DNA from: Roseateles sp. SL47 | Lineage (GTDB): Bacteria; Pseudomonadota; Gammaproteobacteria; Burkholderiales; Burkholderiaceae_C | Length of the DNA: 64,000 nucleotides | Direction of reading: 5' to 3' | Assembly (NCBI RefSeq): GCF_026625885.1 | Contig: NZ_CP113068.1 | Coordinates: 248,001-312,000, forward strand | Part shown: positions 1-8,549 of the stretch, in pieces | How the letters are laid out: each line of letters starts with the position of its first letter | How positions within the stretch are numbered: position 1 is the first letter of the stretch | The notes under the pieces: model-generated | Database searches by the model: none | What the model saw: the letters and a program-made list of their open reading frames with translations, nothing else | Told to the model about the DNA's origin: nothing | Program-made: the position numbers and the translations under genes

Positions 1-247
1 TGACCCTCGCTCGGGGCGAATGCCCCGAACTCGGGTCGATGCGGCCGGCTTGGGGCGGCCCGGCGCCAGCGCAAGTCGGTCAAGGCACGGACTGCGTGTG
101 ACAGGCTGGCGGGCGGGCGGGCGATTTCCTGCGCTTGGGGCGAGGCGGGCCGCTTGGGCGGCTTGGGCGGCTCGGGCATTGGGGCGGCGGTACACTGGGT
201 TGATGGCGCGTCTTTGGGGGCGCAGCCTGTGATTTGGGAGCCCGTCC
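1..247. other. upstream region without a supported gene
   Basis: I see no convincing gene. The stretch from about 115 to 200 is G-rich with short irregular repeats of GGC/TTGGGGCG type. The only nearby signal with a role is GGGAG at about 235-239, a plausible ribosome binding site for the amidohydrolase that starts at 248. The preceding gene, if any, ends outside the window. Confidence 0.5.
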
Positions 248-1441
248 ATGAAGCTGATCGAACCTATCCTGGCCGACGCCCCGGCCATCGCCGCATTGCG
301 ACGTGACTTGCATGCGCATCCGGAACTCTGCTTCCATGAGGACCGTACGTCCGACCTGATCGCCAAAACACTCACCGATTGGGGAATCCCCGTGCACCGG
401 GGACTCGGCAAAACCGGCGTCGTCGGCATCCTGAAAGGGCGCGCTGGGCCTCGAACCCTCGGGCTGCGCGCCGATATCGACGCCCTGCCCATCACCGAAC
501 ACAACACCTTCCCCCACGCGAGCAAACACCCCGGCAAAATGCACGCTTGTGGCCACGACGGCCACACCGCCATGCTGATGGCCGCCGCTAAACACCTGGC
601 CCAGCATCGCGACTTCGAAGGCACCGTGTATCTGGTCTTCCAGCCCGCCGAAGAAGGCGGCGGCGGCGCCCGGGAAATGATCAAGGACGGCCTGTTCGAT
701 AAGTTCCCAATGGACGCCATGTTCGGCGTACACAACTGGCCCGGCATGGCCGCCGGCCAGTTCGCACTAAAGACCGGCCCAGTGTTCGCCTCGTCCAACG
801 AGTTCAAGATCACCATCAAGGGCAAGGGCGCCCACGGCGCCATGCCCCATCTGGGCAACGACCCCGTGATCGTGGCCACCCACCTCGTCCAGGCCTTCCA
901 GACCATCATCACCCGCAACAAGCGCCCCATCGACGCCGGCGTGATCTCGGTCACCATGATCCACGCCGGCGAGGCCACCAACGTCATCCCGGAAAGCTGC
1001 GAGATGCAGGGCACCGTGCGCACCTTCACGCTCGAAACCCTCGACCTGATCGAGCAGCGCATGCGCACCATCACCGAAGCCACCGGACAGGCCTTCGAGG
1101 TGAGCTGCGATTTCCACTTCCATCGCAATTACCCCCCCACCATCAACCATCCCGCCGAAACCGAATTCGCTCGGCAGGTGGTGGTCGACATGGTCGGCAC
1201 CACCAATGTGCAGGAGTTCGAGCCAACCATGGGCGCGGAAGACTTCAGCTACTACCTGCAGAAGGTCCCCGGCTGCTACTTCCTGATCGGCAACGGCGAC
1301 GGCAGCCATCGCGAGGGCGGCCACGGCCTCGGCCCCTGCATGCTGCACAACCCCAGCTACGACTTCAACGACGATCTGATCCCTCTGGGCGGGTCAATGT
1401 GGGTCCGCCTCGTGGACGCCTGGTTCAAGCAAGCCCAATGA
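248..1441 (+). CDS. M20 family amidohydrolase (hippurate hydrolase-like)
   Basis: A 397-residue metal-dependent amidohydrolase of the M20D group (hippurate hydrolase, N-acyl amino acid or IAA-conjugate hydrolases), expected to cleave an N-acyl bond of an amino acid in the cytoplasm. The metal site is visible as HACGHDGHT near residue 99 and the catalytic glutamate pair as PAEEGGGG near residues 133-140. The lid-domain sequence GKGAHGAMPH and the late EPTMGAEDFSYYLQ segment are also typical. Length matches the family. The ATG at 248 has GGGAG 8 bases upstream. Its stop overlaps the start of the DUF1415 gene, so the two are probably cotranscribed. The exact substrate cannot be read from sequence. 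Confidence 0.93.
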   Translation: MKLIEPILADAPAIAALRRDLHAHPELCFHEDRTSDLIAKTLTDWGIPVHRGLGKTGVVGILKGRAGPRTLGLRADIDALPITEHNTFPHASKHPGKMHACGHDGHTAMLMAAAKHLAQHRDFEGTVYLVFQPAEEGGGGAREMIKDGLFDKFPMDAMFGVHNWPGMAAGQFALKTGPVFASSNEFKITIKGKGAHGAMPHLGNDPVIVATHLVQAFQTIITRNKRPIDAGVISVTMIHAGEATNVIPESCEMQGTVRTFTLETLDLIEQRMRTITEATGQAFEVSCDFHFHRNYPPTINHPAETEFARQVVVDMVGTTNVQEFEPTMGAEDFSYYLQKVPGCYFLIGNGDGSHREGGHGLGPCMLHNPSYDFNDDLIPLGGSMWVRLVDAWFKQAQ

Positions 1442-2025
1442 CCGACGCCCAGGTATCCACCGTCCGCAACGACACCCATCGCTGGGTGCAGCGCGCCGTG
1501 ATCGGCCTGAACCTCTGCCCGTTCGCCAAGAGCGTGGAAGTGAATCAGCGCCTGCGCATCGTGGTGAGCACCGCAGACACCCCCGAAGCCCTGCTGCAGG
1601 ACCTGGCCCGCGAGCTGCTGGCCCTGCGCCGCGCCGACCCGGAACAGATCGAGACCACCCTGCTGGTGCACCCCCGGGTGTTGAACGACTTCCTCGACTT
1701 CAATGACTTCCTCGGCGCTGCCGATGCCCTGGTGGAAGACCTTGAACTCGACGGTCTGCTGCAGGTGGCCAGCTTCCATCCGGACTACCAGTTCGAAGGT
1801 ACCGAACCGGATGATGTGGACAACTACAGCAACCGGTCGCCCTACCCCACACTGCACCTGTTGCGCGAGGAAAGCATCGAGAAGGCCATGGACAGCATGC
1901 CGGACACGGACGCCATCTACGAAGCCAACATCGACACCCTGCGTCGCATCGGCCTGAAAGGCTGGGCCGCGCTGGATGTCGGCCCCCACGCCGTCGACCT
2001 GCCAAAGCCCCGCCAGGACGACTGA
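1438..2025 (+). CDS. DUF1415 family protein
   Basis: A 195-residue cytosolic protein of the DUF1415 family, which has no established biochemical role that I know of. Family features seen are the N-terminal VIGLNLCPFAK segment, the central FHPDYQFEGTEPDDVDNYSNRSPYP stretch (a conserved acidic and aromatic patch), and HLLREESIEKA. The start is set at the ATG that overlaps the stop of the upstream amidohydrolase (ATGA at 1438-1441). The frame is open a little further upstream, but that part lies inside the amidohydrolase gene. Translational coupling suggests a shared transcript. There is no signal peptide or membrane segment. Confidence 0.9.
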   Translation: MTDAQVSTVRNDTHRWVQRAVIGLNLCPFAKSVEVNQRLRIVVSTADTPEALLQDLARELLALRRADPEQIETTLLVHPRVLNDFLDFNDFLGAADALVEDLELDGLLQVASFHPDYQFEGTEPDDVDNYSNRSPYPTLHLLREESIEKAMDSMPDTDAIYEANIDTLRRIGLKGWAALDVGPHAVDLPKPRQDD

Positions 2026-2206
2026 CCCCGCCCTACGCTCCCTCCAACCTCGCTCCAACCTCCCCCAAACCCCCATCAACCCTCCGCCAACCTTCCCTCA
2101 ACGGGAATGGCCTTTATGTGCCTAACACACCGCGCATTAATCCGCGTCAAGCGGGTTTCGCACACTTCTGGTAACTTGCGCGCCCACGACGAATAAGGAG
2201 CGGGTT

Positions 2207-3733
2207 TTGAGCGATTGGTTGCAGCGATGGAAGGCCTTGGATCCGGCACGGCTGGCGGGTATGCGCCGGGGTGTGGAGAAGGAGAGCCTGCGTGCGCTGC
2301 CTGGCGTGAGCAGCCTGGCGCTGACGCCGCACCCCGCCGCGCTTGGGTCGGCCCTGACCCATGAAACGGTGACCACCGACTTCAGCGAATCGCAGCTGGA
2401 GCTGATCACCGGCGTGCATGCCAGCGCCGAGGCCTGTGTGGGCCAACTCACCGAAATCCATCAGGCCGTCTACCGCAGCCTGGGTGAGGAACTGATGTGG
2501 GCCTCCAGCATGCCCTGCCTGCTGCCGCCGGACGAAACCATTCCGCTGGGCCGTTATGGGTCGTCCAACATCGGCCGGGCCAAGAGCGTCTACCGCATGG
2601 GGCTGGGCCACCGCTATGGCCGGCGCATGCAGACCATCTCCGGCATTCACTACAACTGGTCGCTGCCCGGGCTGGGCAATGAAGAGTATTTCGGGCTGAT
2701 CCGGAACTTCCGCCGCCATTCCTTCCTGCTGCTCACCCTGTTTGGCGCCTCTCCGGCCCTGTGCGGCAGCTTTGTGGCAGGGCGTGACCACGGCCTGCAA
2801 CCGCTGGGCACCAACGGCGATGGCGCGCAGCACCTGCCCTACGCCACCTCGCTGCGCATGGGCCGCCTGGGGTATCAGAGCGATGCCCAGTCCACACTCT
2901 CGGTGAGCTACAACAGCCTGGACGGTTACGCCGCTTCGCTGCAGGAGGCGCTGACCCGCCCCTACCCGGCCTACGAACAGATCGGCATCGTTAATCCAGG
3001 CGGCGAGTACAACCAGCTCTCCACCACGCTGCTGCAGATCGAAAACGAGTTCTACGGCACCATCCGGCCCAAGCGCACCATCCGCTCCGGTGAGCGTCCG
3101 CTGCACGCGCTGCGCGAGCGCGGCGTGGAATATGTGGAAGTGCGTTGCATGGACCTGGACCCGTTCGAGCCGGTTGGCATTGCCGCCAGCACGATGCGCT
3201 TCCTGGACATCTTCCTGCTGCACTGCTGGCTGACCGACAGCCCCAACGACTCTCCCGCAGAACTGGCCGCGCTGGCCCGCAACCAGCAACGCACCGCCTC
3301 GGCGGGCCGCGAGCCGGGCCTGCAACTGGAACGGGGCGGCAGCACCATCACCCTGCAAGCCTGGGGCCAGGAACTGCTGGAAGCCTTCGGCCCGATTGCA
3401 GAGCGTCTGGATGCCGAATTCGGCGGCCCGCTTTACACCGAGGCCCTGGCGCAGGCCCGCCAGAAGTGGGCGTCACCGGAACAATTGCCCTCCGCCCGGG
3501 TGCTGGCGGTGATGCAGGAACGGCATCACGCCTCGCACCTGCAGTTCATCGGCAGCCAGTCCGAATGGGCGCGTCGTCTCGTGCTGGATCAACCGGCGCC
3601 TGAAGGACTGATGGAACGCTTTGAAGCGTCGGTGCGCCGTTCCCAGGAGGCGCAGGCAGCGATTGAAGCGGCGGATACCCTGGACTTCGAAACCTTCCGT
3701 CAGCAGTACATCGACCCCGCCCATCTGCGCTGA
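2207..3733 (+). CDS. gshA: glutamate-cysteine ligase, proteobacterial type 1
   Basis: Catalyses the first and rate-limiting step of glutathione synthesis, ATP-dependent joining of L-glutamate (through its gamma-carboxyl) and L-cysteine, in the cytosol. The 508-residue length and the landmarks match the E. coli-type GshA: RRGVEKESLR near the N-terminus, TTDFSESQLELIT, the glycine-rich SVYRMGLGHRYG/GIHYNWS region, and VEYVEVRCMDLDPF. Translation appears to begin at a TTG (2207), supported by AAGGAG at 2195-2200 with good spacing; no in-frame ATG fits. gshB is not adjacent. The stop codon is the first unit of a TGAGG repeat. Confidence 0.95.
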   Translation: MSDWLQRWKALDPARLAGMRRGVEKESLRALPGVSSLALTPHPAALGSALTHETVTTDFSESQLELITGVHASAEACVGQLTEIHQAVYRSLGEELMWASSMPCLLPPDETIPLGRYGSSNIGRAKSVYRMGLGHRYGRRMQTISGIHYNWSLPGLGNEEYFGLIRNFRRHSFLLLTLFGASPALCGSFVAGRDHGLQPLGTNGDGAQHLPYATSLRMGRLGYQSDAQSTLSVSYNSLDGYAASLQEALTRPYPAYEQIGIVNPGGEYNQLSTTLLQIENEFYGTIRPKRTIRSGERPLHALRERGVEYVEVRCMDLDPFEPVGIAASTMRFLDIFLLHCWLTDSPNDSPAELAALARNQQRTASAGREPGLQLERGGSTITLQAWGQELLEAFGPIAERLDAEFGGPLYTEALAQARQKWASPEQLPSARVLAVMQERHHASHLQFIGSQSEWARRLVLDQPAPEGLMERFEASVRRSQEAQAAIEAADTLDFETFRQQYIDPAHLR

Positions 3734-3740
3734 GGTGGGC

Positions 3741-3775
3741 TGAGGTGAGGTGAGGTGAGGTGAGGTGAGGTGAGC
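3741..3775 (+). repeat. 5-bp tandem repeat (TGAGG)n
   Basis: About seven head-to-tail copies of TGAGG directly follow the gshA stop codon, with a related copy at the stop itself. It is a simple-sequence tract in a 230-bp gap between convergent gshA and the thioesterase gene. No hairpin or function is evident; copy number is probably variable between strains. Confidence 0.85.
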
Positions 3776-3965
3776 TGAGGTCAGCGGATTCACCGGATCT
3801 GGTCTTCTCCCTTTGGGTCGCTGCTAGGCCGCGGCCCGTCCACTGCCAGTCCGCCGCCTCACTGGCGTCTGACCGCGGCCTCACCACGACTGGCCGCTGC
3901 CTCACCGCTGACTCACCGTTACCGGCCGCTATTTGGCCGCTGCCAGGCCGAAGACTTCACCTGGC

Positions 3966-4451
3966 CTACAGCACCGAACTGCGCAGCTCGTCCTGGCGCT
4001 TCTGAAGTTCCATGCGCAGCTTCTTGCGCTCCTTGGCCGCTTCGTAGCGCCGCTTTTCATCAGGTGTGGCGGGCTGCAGCGGCGGCACAGCCACCGGGCG
4101 CCCTTCATCGTCCACCGCCACCATGGTGAAAAAGCAGCTGTTGGCATGCCGCACCGCCTGCTCCCGGATGTTCTCGGTCACCACCTTGATGCCGATCTCC
4201 ATCGACGAGGTGCCGGTGTAGTTCACCGACGCCAGGAAGCTGACCAACTCCCCCACATGGACCGGCTGGCGGAACATCACCTGATCCACCGACAGGGTCA
4301 CCACATACCGCCCGGCATACCGGCTCGCGCAGGCGTAGGCCACCTGGTCCAGCAGCTTGAGGATGGTGCCGCCGTGGACATTGCCCGAAAAGTTGGCCAT
4401 ATCGGGCGTCATCAGCACCGTCATGGTGAGCTGGTGGGAGGGCAGATCCAT
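3966..4451 (-). CDS. acyl-CoA thioesterase, hotdog fold (YciA-like)
   Basis: A 161-residue single-hotdog acyl-CoA thioesterase, hydrolysing acyl-CoA to free acid and CoA in the cytosol. The characteristic segment NFSGNVHGGTILKLLDQ (residues about 17-33) carries the active-site Asn/Asp positions of the YciA/BFIT group, followed by the strand VTLSVDQVMFRQPVHVGELV. The C-terminus is a charged, probably coiled helix (KRRYEAAKERKKLRMELQKRQ). The open frame continues about 50 codons upstream, but the ATG at 4451 is chosen because GGAG lies just before it and family homology starts there. It is divergent from the reductase-like fusion gene. Confidence 0.9.
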   Translation of the reverse strand: MDLPSHQLTMTVLMTPDMANFSGNVHGGTILKLLDQVAYACASRYAGRYVVTLSVDQVMFRQPVHVGELVSFLASVNYTGTSSMEIGIKVVTENIREQAVRHANSCFFTMVAVDDEGRPVAVPPLQPATPDEKRRYEAAKERKKLRMELQKRQDELRSSVL

Positions 4452-4640
4452 ATCAAAGCTCCTGGGGAACGGACAAGAACGGCATCCTGCCAGAGTTCGA
4501 ACCGGCTGACGCCAGCACGAGACCTCCTGCGTGCGAGGCCCCACCCCGGCAGTATTCAACTTCTGGAGCCGTCTGGCTCTACCCCTAACGGCGCTTGCCG
4601 CCACCCCCGCCCTCGGTTAGGGTAAGCGCAGGAGATATGA

Positions 4641-6314
4641 ATGGCTCAGCCCAATCACTTGGACAACCGGCGTGATCAGATGTTCCCCACCCTGGGGATG
4701 GCGGACATGGCACGCGTGGCCCGTTTCGGCCAGCTGCGGCGTTATTCGGCCGGCGAGTGGGTGGTGCGGACCGGCGAAGAAGGCATGGGCATGCTGCTGG
4801 TGCTCAGCGGCGAAGTGGCCATCACCCAGCGCGACAGCCTGGGCCACAGCACCCCCATCGTGACCCACGGTCCCGGCCAGTTCATGGGCGAGGTGGGCCA
4901 GCTCAGCGGCCGACCGGCGCTGGTGGATGCGCAAGCCCAGAGCGAGGTGGAAGCCATCGAGGTCTCGCCGCCACAGCTGCGGGCCTTGCTGATTGCGGAA
5001 GCCGACCTGGGCGAACGGCTCACCCGTGCCTTCATCCTGCGCCGCGTGGGCCTGATTGAAACAGGCGCCAGCGGCGCCACGCTCATCGGCAGCCCGGGCG
5101 CGGGGCCGGTGATGCGGCTGCGCAGTTTCCTGGGCCGCAACGGCTTCCCGCATCAACTGCTGGACCCCAGAGACAACAACGACGCCCGCACCATCGCCCA
5201 GCAATACATGCAGGACGGCACCGAGCTGGTGGTGCTGTGCCCGGATGGTGCGGTGCTGGTGAATCCGTCAGATGACGAGGTGGCGCGCTGCTTTGGCATG
5301 GTGGATGGCCGCGAGCGGCCCGACCTGTTGGATGTGGTGATCATCGGCGCCGGGCCGGGTGGCCTGTCGGCGGCGGTGTATGCGGCCTCCGAAGGCCTGT
5401 CGGTGCTGGTGGTGGACTGCCGCGCGTATGGCGGCCAGGCCGGCGCCAGCTCCCGCATTGAAAACTACCTGGGCTTCCCCACCGGCATCTCCGGTCAGGC
5501 GCTGGCGGGACGGGCCTTTGTCCAGGCCCAGAAATTCGGCGCCGACATGCTGATTCCGGCCAAGGTCACCCGCATGACCTGCCACCGGGAGAGTGATCAG
5601 CGCGAACTGCGCCTGACGCTGGAGGACGGGCGCACCCTGCGCGCCCGCACCGCCGTCATTGCCACCGGCGCCCGTTATCGCCGTCCGGACATCAACGAAC
5701 TGCAGCGCTTCGAGGGACGCGGCATCTTCTATTGGGCCTCACCCATCGAAGCCCGGGTGTGCAGCCGCAAGACCGTGGTGCTGGTCGGCGGCGGCAATTC
5801 CGCCGGGCAGGCCGCCGTGTTCCTGGCCAATCATGCGGCCCGGGTGATCATCCTGGTGCGTGGACCTGGCCTGGCCGAGACGATGTCCCGCTACCTGATC
5901 GACCGCATCAAGAGCACGCCCAACATCGAGCTGATTCCCCATCAGGAGATCTGCCGGCTGGAAGGCGGCGACAGCCTGGAGGCGGTGACCTGGCGGGATC
6001 GCCGCAACGGCCAGGAGCGTCGGCTGGCCACCCAGCATCTCTTCCTCTTCATCGGCGCCGAGCCGGAAACGGGTTGCGTGGTGGATTGCGGCCTGGAGCT
6101 GGACAAGTCCGGCTTCATCATCACCGGCCAGGCTTGTGAGTGCTCGCTGGGTACCTATGCGCCGTCCTTGCTGGAATCCAGCGTCCCTGGTGTGTTCGCC
6201 GTGGGTGATGTGCGGGCCGGTTCAGTCAAGCGGGTGGGCGGCGCGATTGGTGAAGGCGCCCAGGTGGTGGCCAGCATCCACCAATATCTGGCTCGCGAAG
6301 CACAGGGGGCCTGA
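4641..6314 (+). CDS. cyclic-nucleotide-binding / thioredoxin reductase-like flavoprotein fusion
   Basis: A 557-residue three-part protein. Residues about 10-125 are a cyclic-nucleotide-binding (cNMP) domain with GEVAITQRDS and PGQFMGEVGQLSGRPA. Residues about 145-215 form a glutaredoxin-like segment (LRSFLGRNGFPHQLLDP, LCPDGAVLVNPSDDE) without a CxxC. Residues about 230-557 are a thioredoxin-reductase-type two-dinucleotide flavoprotein: FAD motif GAGPGGLSAAVYA, NAD(P) motif VGGGNSAGQAAVFLA, and C-terminal GVFAVGDVRAGSVKRVGGAIGEGAQ. The position of the TrxB CATC redox pair reads YWASPIEARVC, with no CxxC. It therefore probably passes electrons from NAD(P)H to a partner other than thioredoxin, with cNMP binding as control; that role is inference. 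Confidence 0.9.
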   Translation: MAQPNHLDNRRDQMFPTLGMADMARVARFGQLRRYSAGEWVVRTGEEGMGMLLVLSGEVAITQRDSLGHSTPIVTHGPGQFMGEVGQLSGRPALVDAQAQSEVEAIEVSPPQLRALLIAEADLGERLTRAFILRRVGLIETGASGATLIGSPGAGPVMRLRSFLGRNGFPHQLLDPRDNNDARTIAQQYMQDGTELVVLCPDGAVLVNPSDDEVARCFGMVDGRERPDLLDVVIIGAGPGGLSAAVYAASEGLSVLVVDCRAYGGQAGASSRIENYLGFPTGISGQALAGRAFVQAQKFGADMLIPAKVTRMTCHRESDQRELRLTLEDGRTLRARTAVIATGARYRRPDINELQRFEGRGIFYWASPIEARVCSRKTVVLVGGGNSAGQAAVFLANHAARVIILVRGPGLAETMSRYLIDRIKSTPNIELIPHQEICRLEGGDSLEAVTWRDRRNGQERRLATQHLFLFIGAEPETGCVVDCGLELDKSGFIITGQACECSLGTYAPSLLESSVPGVFAVGDVRAGSVKRVGGAIGEGAQVVASIHQYLAREAQGA

Positions 6315-6480
6315 GCGACGTCCGCCTTCCGTCCGCTCTCCGTCCGCTCGCCGCCCGCTCGCCGCCCGACTCCCTCGGGCTTCCCAAGGCCTCCTCACGG
6401 GGTTCGCCCCACCCCCACATCGGGAAGACGCGGATACGCAGCGGCCGCCGGCCCTGCGGAATTGGAGGCCCCTCCGGCTA

Positions 6481-6501
6481 AGATGAGAACAGCTTTCATT
6501 T
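6481..6501. promoter_or_regulatory. Fur-box-like inverted repeat
   Basis: The 21 bases match the betaproteobacterial Fur consensus (AAATGAGAATNATTCTCATTT) at about 15 of 20 defined positions; the halves ATGAGAA and TTTCAT face each other. It lies 15 bases before the small membrane gene and its PepSY partner. Genes of this pair are commonly linked to iron/siderophore handling, which makes iron control plausible. This is a visual match only. Confidence 0.5.
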
Positions 6502-6516
6502 GAGAAGACCTCGCAA

Positions 6517-6723
6517 ATGTTTTCATCGGAATTCCGCCGGCTCTGGGGATGGCCGCTGTTGCTGGGGCTGTTGACCGCCAGCGGGCTGTTCAGCGCGCTG
6601 GTGTCGGACCACTGGGGGGACGTCTGGTCCTGGATCGCCCTGGGCCTGCCGGTGGGCGTGATGGCCTGGTTCGGGTGGCGACGGGCGCCCGCCACGCACT
6701 CCCCAGGACGCAAGCCATGCTGA
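6517..6723 (+). CDS. small membrane protein upstream of PepSY gene
   Basis: A 68-residue protein with two predicted membrane helices (about residues 11-29 and 38-54) and the FRRLWGWPLLLGLLTASGLFSALVSDHWGD pattern common to small proteins placed before PepSY transmembrane genes in siderophore-related loci. Its 3' end overlaps the PepSY start by 7 bases, which points to translational coupling. Function is unknown; a subunit or chaperone role for the PepSY protein is inference. A Fur-like site lies directly upstream. Confidence 0.72.
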   Translation: MFSSEFRRLWGWPLLLGLLTASGLFSALVSDHWGDVWSWIALGLPVGVMAWFGWRRAPATHSPGRKPC

Positions 6724-7982
6724 GCGCCCGCGCCATTCGCACGTGGACCTGGTGGCACAAATGGACCAGCCTGATCTGCACGCTGTTCATGCTGATGCTG
6801 TGCCTGACCGGTCTGCCGCTGATCTTTCATCACGAAATCGGCCATCTGCTGGGGGACGAGATCGAAGCCCCGCCACTGACCGCCGCCCAGGCCCATCTGG
6901 CCGAGACGCCGCCCGTCAGCCTGGATGTGATGGCACAGGCCGCAAAGGCTCGCTATCCGGACCGCGTGATCCAGTTTGCCGGCCCCAGCGAGGACGACCC
7001 GCATCTCTGGTGGTTCACCATGACCCCGACGCCGGCCCCGACCAACGACTACAAGTCGATTGCGGTGGACACCCGCACCGGCCTGGTGGTGGGCGACTAC
7101 AAGGTGGGTGAAGGCTTCATGGACCTGATGCTGAGGCTGCATGTGGACATGTTTGCCGGCCTGCCGGGCAAGCTCTTCCTCGGCTTCATGGGCCTGCTGC
7201 TGCTGGTGGCGTTGGTGAGCGGCGTGGTGCTGTATGCCCCGTTCATGCGCAAGCTGGCCTTTGGAGAGGTCAGACGGGAGCGCTCCACCCGCATCAAGTG
7301 GCTGGACCTGCACAACCTGATGGGCATCGTCACCCTGGTCTGGTGCTTCGTGGTGGGAGCCACCGGCATGATCAACACCTGGGCCGACCTGCTGGTGAAG
7401 TATTGGCAGTATGACCAGCTCAGCGCCCTGCTGGCCCCGTACAAGGACGAACCCGTCACGCCGATGGCTCAGCGGGGCTCGCTGCAACAGGCAATGGACA
7501 ACGCGGTGAGCCACGCGCCTGACATGAAGGTGTCCTTCATCGCGTTTCCGGGCACCGCCTACTCCAGCCCTCACCACAACACGGTGCTCCTCAAAGGATC
7601 GAGTCCGCTGAAGTCCCGTCTGCTGGCGCCCATGCTGATGGATGCCAAGACCGGTGCCCTGACCGCCGCGCCGGAACTGCCCTGGTATCTGACAGCCCTG
7701 CTGGTGTCGCAGCCGCTGCACTTTGGTGATTACGGCGGCATGCCGATGAAGGTGCTGTGGGCGCTGCTGGACGTGGCCACCCTCCTGGTGCTGGGGTCGG
7801 GTGTTTATTTGTGGCTGCGCAAACCGCAGGGGGCACGGCGCAAGGCCGGAGCACCGGCCACGGCGGCGACGCTGGCGCTGGAAGAAGCGCTGGATGAAGC
7901 ACTGGATGAAGCGGGGAGTGGATCATCAGCGGGATCGCCGGAGGGATCGCTGGAACAAGCCCCTGCCGCTTCGACGGCTTGA
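6717..7982 (+). CDS. PepSY-associated transmembrane protein
   Basis: A 421-residue inner-membrane protein of the PepSY-TM family (often annotated as iron-regulated or PiuB-like). Four membrane spans are visible: residues about 17-38, 155-178 (LFLGFMGLLLLVALVSGVVLY), 198-220 and 345-370, with a large periplasmic loop holding PepSY-like sequence between the first two. Conserved histidines sit near the helices (HKWT, FHHEIGH, LRLHVDMF, DLHNL). The family is linked to ferric-siderophore reduction or heme-binding membrane reductases. The start is the ATG at 6717 overlapping the previous gene; the frame is open upstream only as a shadow. The C-terminal 45 residues are acidic and low-complexity. Confidence 0.88.
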   Translation: MLSARAIRTWTWWHKWTSLICTLFMLMLCLTGLPLIFHHEIGHLLGDEIEAPPLTAAQAHLAETPPVSLDVMAQAAKARYPDRVIQFAGPSEDDPHLWWFTMTPTPAPTNDYKSIAVDTRTGLVVGDYKVGEGFMDLMLRLHVDMFAGLPGKLFLGFMGLLLLVALVSGVVLYAPFMRKLAFGEVRRERSTRIKWLDLHNLMGIVTLVWCFVVGATGMINTWADLLVKYWQYDQLSALLAPYKDEPVTPMAQRGSLQQAMDNAVSHAPDMKVSFIAFPGTAYSSPHHNTVLLKGSSPLKSRLLAPMLMDAKTGALTAAPELPWYLTALLVSQPLHFGDYGGMPMKVLWALLDVATLLVLGSGVYLWLRKPQGARRKAGAPATAATLALEEALDEALDEAGSGSSAGSPEGSLEQAPAASTA

Positions 7983-8162
7983 TGCAACAGCCGTTGACTA
8001 CTGTATGCCCATCCAGTACATTGGCTTCGTCGCGGTGGGCGCTTCGAGGGAGTTCGAAGCTGCCAACCCAACCCGCCCGGGCGGGGCATGGTGGCCAACC
8101 CGCTAGGGCAGGTCGTGGTGTCCCCATGGTCCGGCCTTCGAGGCAGCAACAGGGAGATGGCA

Positions 8163-8273
8163 ATGCAAGTGCTCAAGCAACGAGTCTGGTCTTCATTGAA
8201 CAACGCGGACGCCTGGGTCCTCGGCATCGGTCTTTTGTCCTGCCTCGGTCTGGTCACTGGCGTGCTGGGTTAA
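8163..8273 (+). CDS. possible 36-residue membrane peptide
   Basis: A short frame coding for MQVLKQRVWSS followed by one hydrophobic span (VLGIGLLSCLGLVTGVL). AGGGAGA at 8151-8156 is well placed for the ATG at 8163; an in-frame ATG at 8157 would sit on that site. Basic N-terminus plus one helix is typical of small inner-membrane proteins, but there is no homology I can name. It stands alone between the PepSY gene and a repeat tract. Treat as tentative. Confidence 0.35.
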   Translation: MQVLKQRVWSSLNNADAWVLGIGLLSCLGLVTGVLG

Positions 8274-8427
8274 CCCCCCACACCGCGGTTCGTCATTTCA
8301 GTTCAAACCCCCTTGGTCCGCCCTGTTGGAGCGGCCTGACGCCGGTGCTTGCACCTTCGTCGGCCCTCCCGGGCGGATATTTTTTTGGCGGCCTTCAAGA
8401 AGGCGCTTCGACGCCCCCTGTGAGGTG

Positions 8428-8536
8428 GCTCTTCGGCTGCTCTTCGGCTGCTCTTCGGCTGCTCTTCGGTCGCTCTTCGGCTGCTCTTCGCTAGCTCTTC
8501 GCTAGCTCTTCGCTAGCTCTTCGGTAGATCTTTGGG
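8428..8536 (+). repeat. 11-bp tandem repeat (GCTCTTCGGCT)n
   Basis: About nine head-to-tail 11-bp units with the core GCTCTTCG and a variable last three bases (GCT, GTC, CTA, GTA), followed by one decayed unit. It lies between the short membrane ORF and the end of the 2-hydroxyacid dehydrogenase gene. There are no spacers, so it is not a CRISPR array. It looks like an intergenic minisatellite; no function is evident. Confidence 0.9.
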
Positions 8537-8549
8537 TGCCTGTGGGGCT

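Noticed and set aside
8428..8536. CRISPR array
   Set aside because: Units are contiguous 11-mers without spacers, and no cas gene is present.
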